Shown piece by piece: positions 60,611 through 64,000 of a stretch of 64,000 bases of DNA. The notes beneath the pieces are model-generated. The model was given only the letters and a program-made list of their open reading frames with translations, had not been told where the DNA came from and made no database searches. The DNA lies in contig NW_006500355.1 of NCBI RefSeq assembly GCF_000471905.2, positions 1,001,713 through 1,065,712 of the forward strand, read 5' to 3'. Both the position numbers and the translations under genes were made by a program. The stretch is from Amborella trichopoda. Lineage: Eukaryota; Streptophyta; Magnoliopsida; Amborellales; Amborellaceae. How positions within the stretch are numbered: position 1 is the first letter of the stretch; the number at the start of each line of letters is the position of its first letter.

Positions 60611-62009
60611 CATGTATGCGAAATGTGGGTGCATGGAGAATGCATGCCTTCTGTTTGATAGGCTCCCTCGAAGAGATTTAATCGCATGGAATGCTATGAT
60701 CCACGGCTATTTAAGGCACCGCCTCATATCAAATGCATATGAACTCTTCACAGAGATGCCCCAAAGAGATGTGTCATGGTTTACAATGATATCGGGTTAT
60801 TCGCAGAGTGGGTTTCACACTGATGCGTTGAAACTGTACTTAGACATGAGAATTGTGGGGGTTGAAGTGAATGAAATCACAATTGTTAGTGTGCTTTCTT
60901 CTCGCCCTAAGTTGCAAGAATTCAAAGAAGGGGAAAAGGTCCATGCCCACATGATTAAGAGTGGATTGAAAGGTCTGGACGCTAAGCTCAAAAATGGTGT
61001 GGTCTATTTGTATGCAGGGTGTCGAAGAATGGACTGTGCATTGGAGCTTTTCCGAGAACCCGATCAAGATGTGGTGGCTTGGTGTGCTCTGATTGTGGGT
61101 TTTGCAAGGTCTGGTTTTGTCGACTTTTCTCGCCGGCTCTTTGATAAAATGCCTCATAGAGATGCCATTGCTTGGGGTACCATGATATCGAGTTACACTA
61201 ATGGTGAACGGCTCAATGAAGCCTTAAATCTCTTCAAAGAGTTGGAATGCTCACAAATCGAGCCTGAGGAGGCATCCATGGTGAGCTTATGCACTGCTTG
61301 TGCTCGGTTGGCCAGTCTAGAACAAGCGACAAAGGTTCACAATTACATCAAAAAGACAAAGATCTCACCGAGTAGCAATCCTTCCACTGCCTTAATAGAT
61401 ATGTATGTTAAGTGTGGGAACATAGAATATGCTCTAAAGCTCTTTCAATCGCTAAATGACAATAAGAATGTGTCTATATGGAACGCTATGATAGGGGGGC
61501 TCGCAATGAATGGTCGTAGTAAAGAAGCCTTGGGGCTTTTCTCAGAGATGGAAAGAACCAATATCAAGCCTGATGAGATTACATTTGTAGGAGTTCTAAG
61601 TGCATGTCGGCATGGTGGGCTCATAGATGAGGCATGGCATATTTATGATAAAATGAATAGGGTCTACGGAATCGAGCCTGGGTTTGAGCACTATGGGTGC
61701 ATGGTGGACCTCATAAGTCGACTTGGGCGCTTATCAGAGGCTGAGGATCTGACAGCAAAGATGACCATAAGGCCCCAAGTTTCAACTTGGGGTGCATTAT
61801 TGGCTGCTTGTAAAATTCATGGAGATGTGAAATTAGGGGAGAGAGTACCTAAGCACCTTTTAAAGCTTGATCTGAACCATGTTGGATGCAAAGTGATGCT
61901 TTCCAATCTCTTTGCAGAGGCAGGCTTTTGGGACAAGGTAGCTGAAGTGAGAAGAGGAATGAAGAGTCTTTCAACGACCCCAGGGTGGAGCTTGATTGAG
62001 GTTGAATGA
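60611..62009 (+). pseudogene. Truncated PPR copy 3, open frame
   Basis: Equivalent to residues about 295-761 of the full gene, with one codon missing (a V in QRDVVSW, at about 60772). It is otherwise open from the ATG of NMYAKCG (60612) to the TGA at 62009, about 465 codons. It has no PPR N-terminus and no promoter of its own other than copied 3' sequence. It keeps the complete E region, though with changes such as K to T in LSKTPGW. It could yield a short PPR protein only if transcribed by read-through or from a new promoter. Called a pseudogene for now; expression would change that. Confidence 0.8.
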
Positions 62010-62076
62010 GAAGCTTCTGTGTTGAAGCCCCAAAGTTGATGGTGGATTCATAGTAATCTGTGCACTTCAACGTCAA

Positions 62077-62679
62077 CTTTTCCAAAAAAAACAAAAAAGA
62101 AAAGAACAAGAAGAACAATCTTTGCAACTGTAAATAATACATGGTTTGAATCTCATATTGTGTAGCACAGGGACACAAAATTTAAAATTTGGTTCCCAAA
62201 ATACTTTGACTTCAAGTATACACCAGCCAACTGAAAGGCTTATAATTATGCACCTGCACTCTCAACACTCATTACATGAGATGATCAAGTATACATATCA
62301 AAACAGGGAAGCTCATCACACTTTTCTATATGTTACTTCCCATTTCCAATAAACAACCCTCTCTATTCTTTGGCATCATCACAAAAACTTGAACAGGGAC
62401 TAAGATAAGAGACGCACAATAGCTACAACAGACTATAAGAACACACCTCGAATATATTGAACGGAACTCCAATATATAATGTAAAGGCATATTTCAATGG
62501 GGCCGTTAACGTCCATGGCCATTGATGGTGATGGGGAGGCTGGGAACCACCAGAGCAGGACATGACACCATGACCGTCCACCTTTTCATTCCATGGTGAT
62601 GACCCCAGTGAACTATAGATCTACATATGCAGTGGACTTTCCATGTTAACACATGGGGCTACCAGCAATTTTTTGAAAC
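62077..62679. other. Intergenic between PPR array and MLO gene
   Basis: 62077-62110 is the original sequence downstream of the PPR gene (TTTTCCAAAAAAAACAAAAA). The rest has no ORF of note. Its right part probably includes the MLO gene's 3' untranslated region on the minus strand. Confidence 0.4.
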
Positions 62680-63631
62680 TTAAGATGGAGAGATTGTATC
62701 TACTTCTTGTTTTTTATCATCCTTCTTCAACAACTGAATCCCCTCCACAGAGACATTAGCCTGTGCCCGTCGACTGCAGCTTGCTGCCCCTGCAACAGAG
62801 CCTTCCCTACTGTTCCCTTTGGAAGGCTTGATTTTTCTGTTCTTTACCTTCTGAGCCCAACCAAGCAGGCCTTGTTGCACATGCTCATCGAATATTGCCT
62901 TCTTGAATGTGGTGCCCATCTTCAAAAATAGCAAATATTCATGTCAGAAATAACTCCTGCCAAGTAACATTACTCATGAATTCAAGAGTCAATCAGTGGC
63001 TCACCTGGGTAACAATTGCATAGAGAGGAAGTGTGCTATAACTGCACACAACTTGTATTATCACCCTGTGAGCATCCAATCTTGAGTTAGTGGCAGAGAC
63101 ATACAACGAGAGAGAGAGAGTGAGAGAGAGAGAGAGGGTATATCATAGAATAAGAGATTGAGTAAAAATATGGAAGGGATCGAGAATAATACTACAAATC
63201 AAAGGTGCTAGGGAGAGTATTGGCTTTACATATGACATGTAAGAAAGAGAGAGAGAGAGAGAGAGTACCCAATTATAAGTCGGGGAATGATATAGCGCAC
63301 TTGTCCCATGATGCAGGAATCCCAGCCAAAAGTAGTCTATCCTCAACAAGAAATCCATTATCAGTCATACAAGCTTATGCTCACATGTGTGCAATTGTAA
63401 GGTTCTCATAGTGACTCTTACCAGTATCCAGAAGAAGAATGCAATCTCAAAGGCATTTTGAAAGAGGATGAAATGGATCAAGTATAGGACAATTCGGGGA
63501 CGATGAAACCAGAAATGATCATCCGATGGCCGAACTACTAAATCTCCTTCAATGGCCGTGTGTTTTTCTGCAACTTCCTGAGCCAACTGAGTTATAATAT
63601 GCTCAAGCTTCGTGCCAACAGCGAGTAGAAG
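62680..63631 (-). CDS. MLO-family membrane protein (last four exons)
   Basis: Minus-strand exons: 63631-63422 (70 codons), 63336-63269, 63065-63005 and 62919-62680 (stop TAA). All have GT-AG borders and consistent phases, giving 192 residues. MLO hallmarks are LLLAVGTKLEHIITQLAQEV, EKHTAIEGDLVVRPSDDHFW, RPRIVLYLIHFILFQNAFEI, SCIMGQVRYIIPRLIIG and VVCSYSTLPLYAIVTQMGT. The calmodulin-binding segment follows (FKKAIFDEHVQQGLLGWAQK). MLO proteins are seven-helix plasma-membrane proteins. The part seen covers the last transmembrane helices and the cytosolic tail. The family acts in powdery-mildew susceptibility, pollen tube and root responses, with calcium-channel activity reported for some members. 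The tail after the calmodulin site is short (about 48 aa). The 5' exons lie beyond base 64000. Which clade it belongs to is not clear. Confidence 0.93.
63103..63268. repeat. GA microsatellites in an MLO intron
   Basis: GA runs at about 63103-63137 and 63244-63266 lie in the intron between exons 63336-63269 and 63065-63005. The second run nearly touches the exon's donor site. Confidence 0.85.
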
Positions 63632-64000
63632 CTGCATAATGAATTGAATCCGTACGTCATATCCAAAAACTCATGAATCAAAGAAACTTACAAGGAAAAC
63701 TCAACATACACACTCCTACATTCATGCATGAAGATACATGTAAATAAATTGCATGTTGCATGGATTTATGCATGCACATAGCATGTATGTTATGCACATG
63801 CTCAGCCATGCGACAAGAATTATGCTTCAACTACTTCATCCACATCATGTGAATGCAAGAGCATGTCATACACACATGTTTGTGTATGCATCAGGGAGGT
63901 ATGTTATGAGATTCAACTAATTTTTTCCCTAAAATATGCGCTAAGGAGAACAAAGGCACAATGAATAGAGACAAAAAGAAGTGCAGAATCACAATAAGCT
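63632..64000 (-). other. MLO intron running off the window
   Basis: AT-rich with many CATGCA/TGCATG words (63720-63900). No further MLO exon recognised. Confidence 0.45.

Larger units (their letters stand above)
57671..62076 (+). repeat. Three head-to-tail copies of a 1.47-kb PPR segment
   Basis: Unit 1 is 57671-59139 (1469 bp, inside and just after the intact gene), unit 2 is 59140-60610 (1471 bp) and unit 3 is 60611-62076 (1466 bp). Each begins CATGTATGCGAAATGTGGG after GTCAA. They end in GTCAAC (units 1 and 2) or the parental CGTCAAC followed by TTTTCC (after unit 3). By eye they differ at roughly 1-3% of bases. Confidence 0.95.

Overview
This window is nuclear DNA of a flowering plant. 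It has long AT-rich introns, GA/CT and TA microsatellites, many miniature inverted-repeat transposons (MITEs), LTR retrotransposons, and plant-type genes (PLS-class PPR, MLO, SUA/RBM5-like, plant EFR3). The sequence alone does not show which species it is.

Layout. (1) 800-2951 (-): the first three coding exons of an EFR3/SRL2-type plasma-membrane scaffold gene, which runs off the left edge. (2) About 3.9-16.4 kb: no intact gene, but a dense MITE zone. It includes a nested stack of insertions at 3.9-5.8 kb, a miniature copia-type LTR element with perfect ends and target duplication at 9947-11233, a 196-bp tandem array, and a Mutator-like MITE at 15801-16418. (3) 16.4-22.7 kb (+): PNO1, a KH-domain ribosome-biogenesis factor, with a probable 3-kb leader intron. 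(4) 22.7-27.6 kb: MITEs and unassigned DNA. (5) 27.7-39 kb (+): a 15-coding-exon SUA (RBM5/RBM10-like) splicing factor with RS-like, RRM, RanBP2 zinc-finger, RRM, OCRE and G-patch parts, predicted 1063 aa. (6) 39-42.4 kb: degenerate repeats. (7) 42380-45275 (-): mitochondrial SSB, four clear exons; its 5' exon probably lies at about 52.2 kb, beyond a complete but decayed Ty3/gypsy element (46576-52057). (8) 52.7-56.8 kb: repeats. (9) 56787-62076 (+): an intact PLS-E type PPR gene followed by two head-to-tail partial copies of its C-terminal two thirds. (10) 62680-63631 (-): the last four exons of an MLO-family gene, which runs off the right edge.

The five identified host genes plus the PPR locus are unrelated housekeeping or regulatory genes in both orientations, so no operon-like or pathway cluster is visible. 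No CRISPR, tRNA or rRNA was seen. The most unusual structure is the PPR triplication. Its repeat units (1469, 1471 and 1466 bp) differ in length exactly by one 2-bp insertion and one 3-bp deletion, and the junctions sit on a GTCAAC microhomology. Gene models were made by reading splice sites and protein similarity by eye; untranslated exons and TE family names are tentative.
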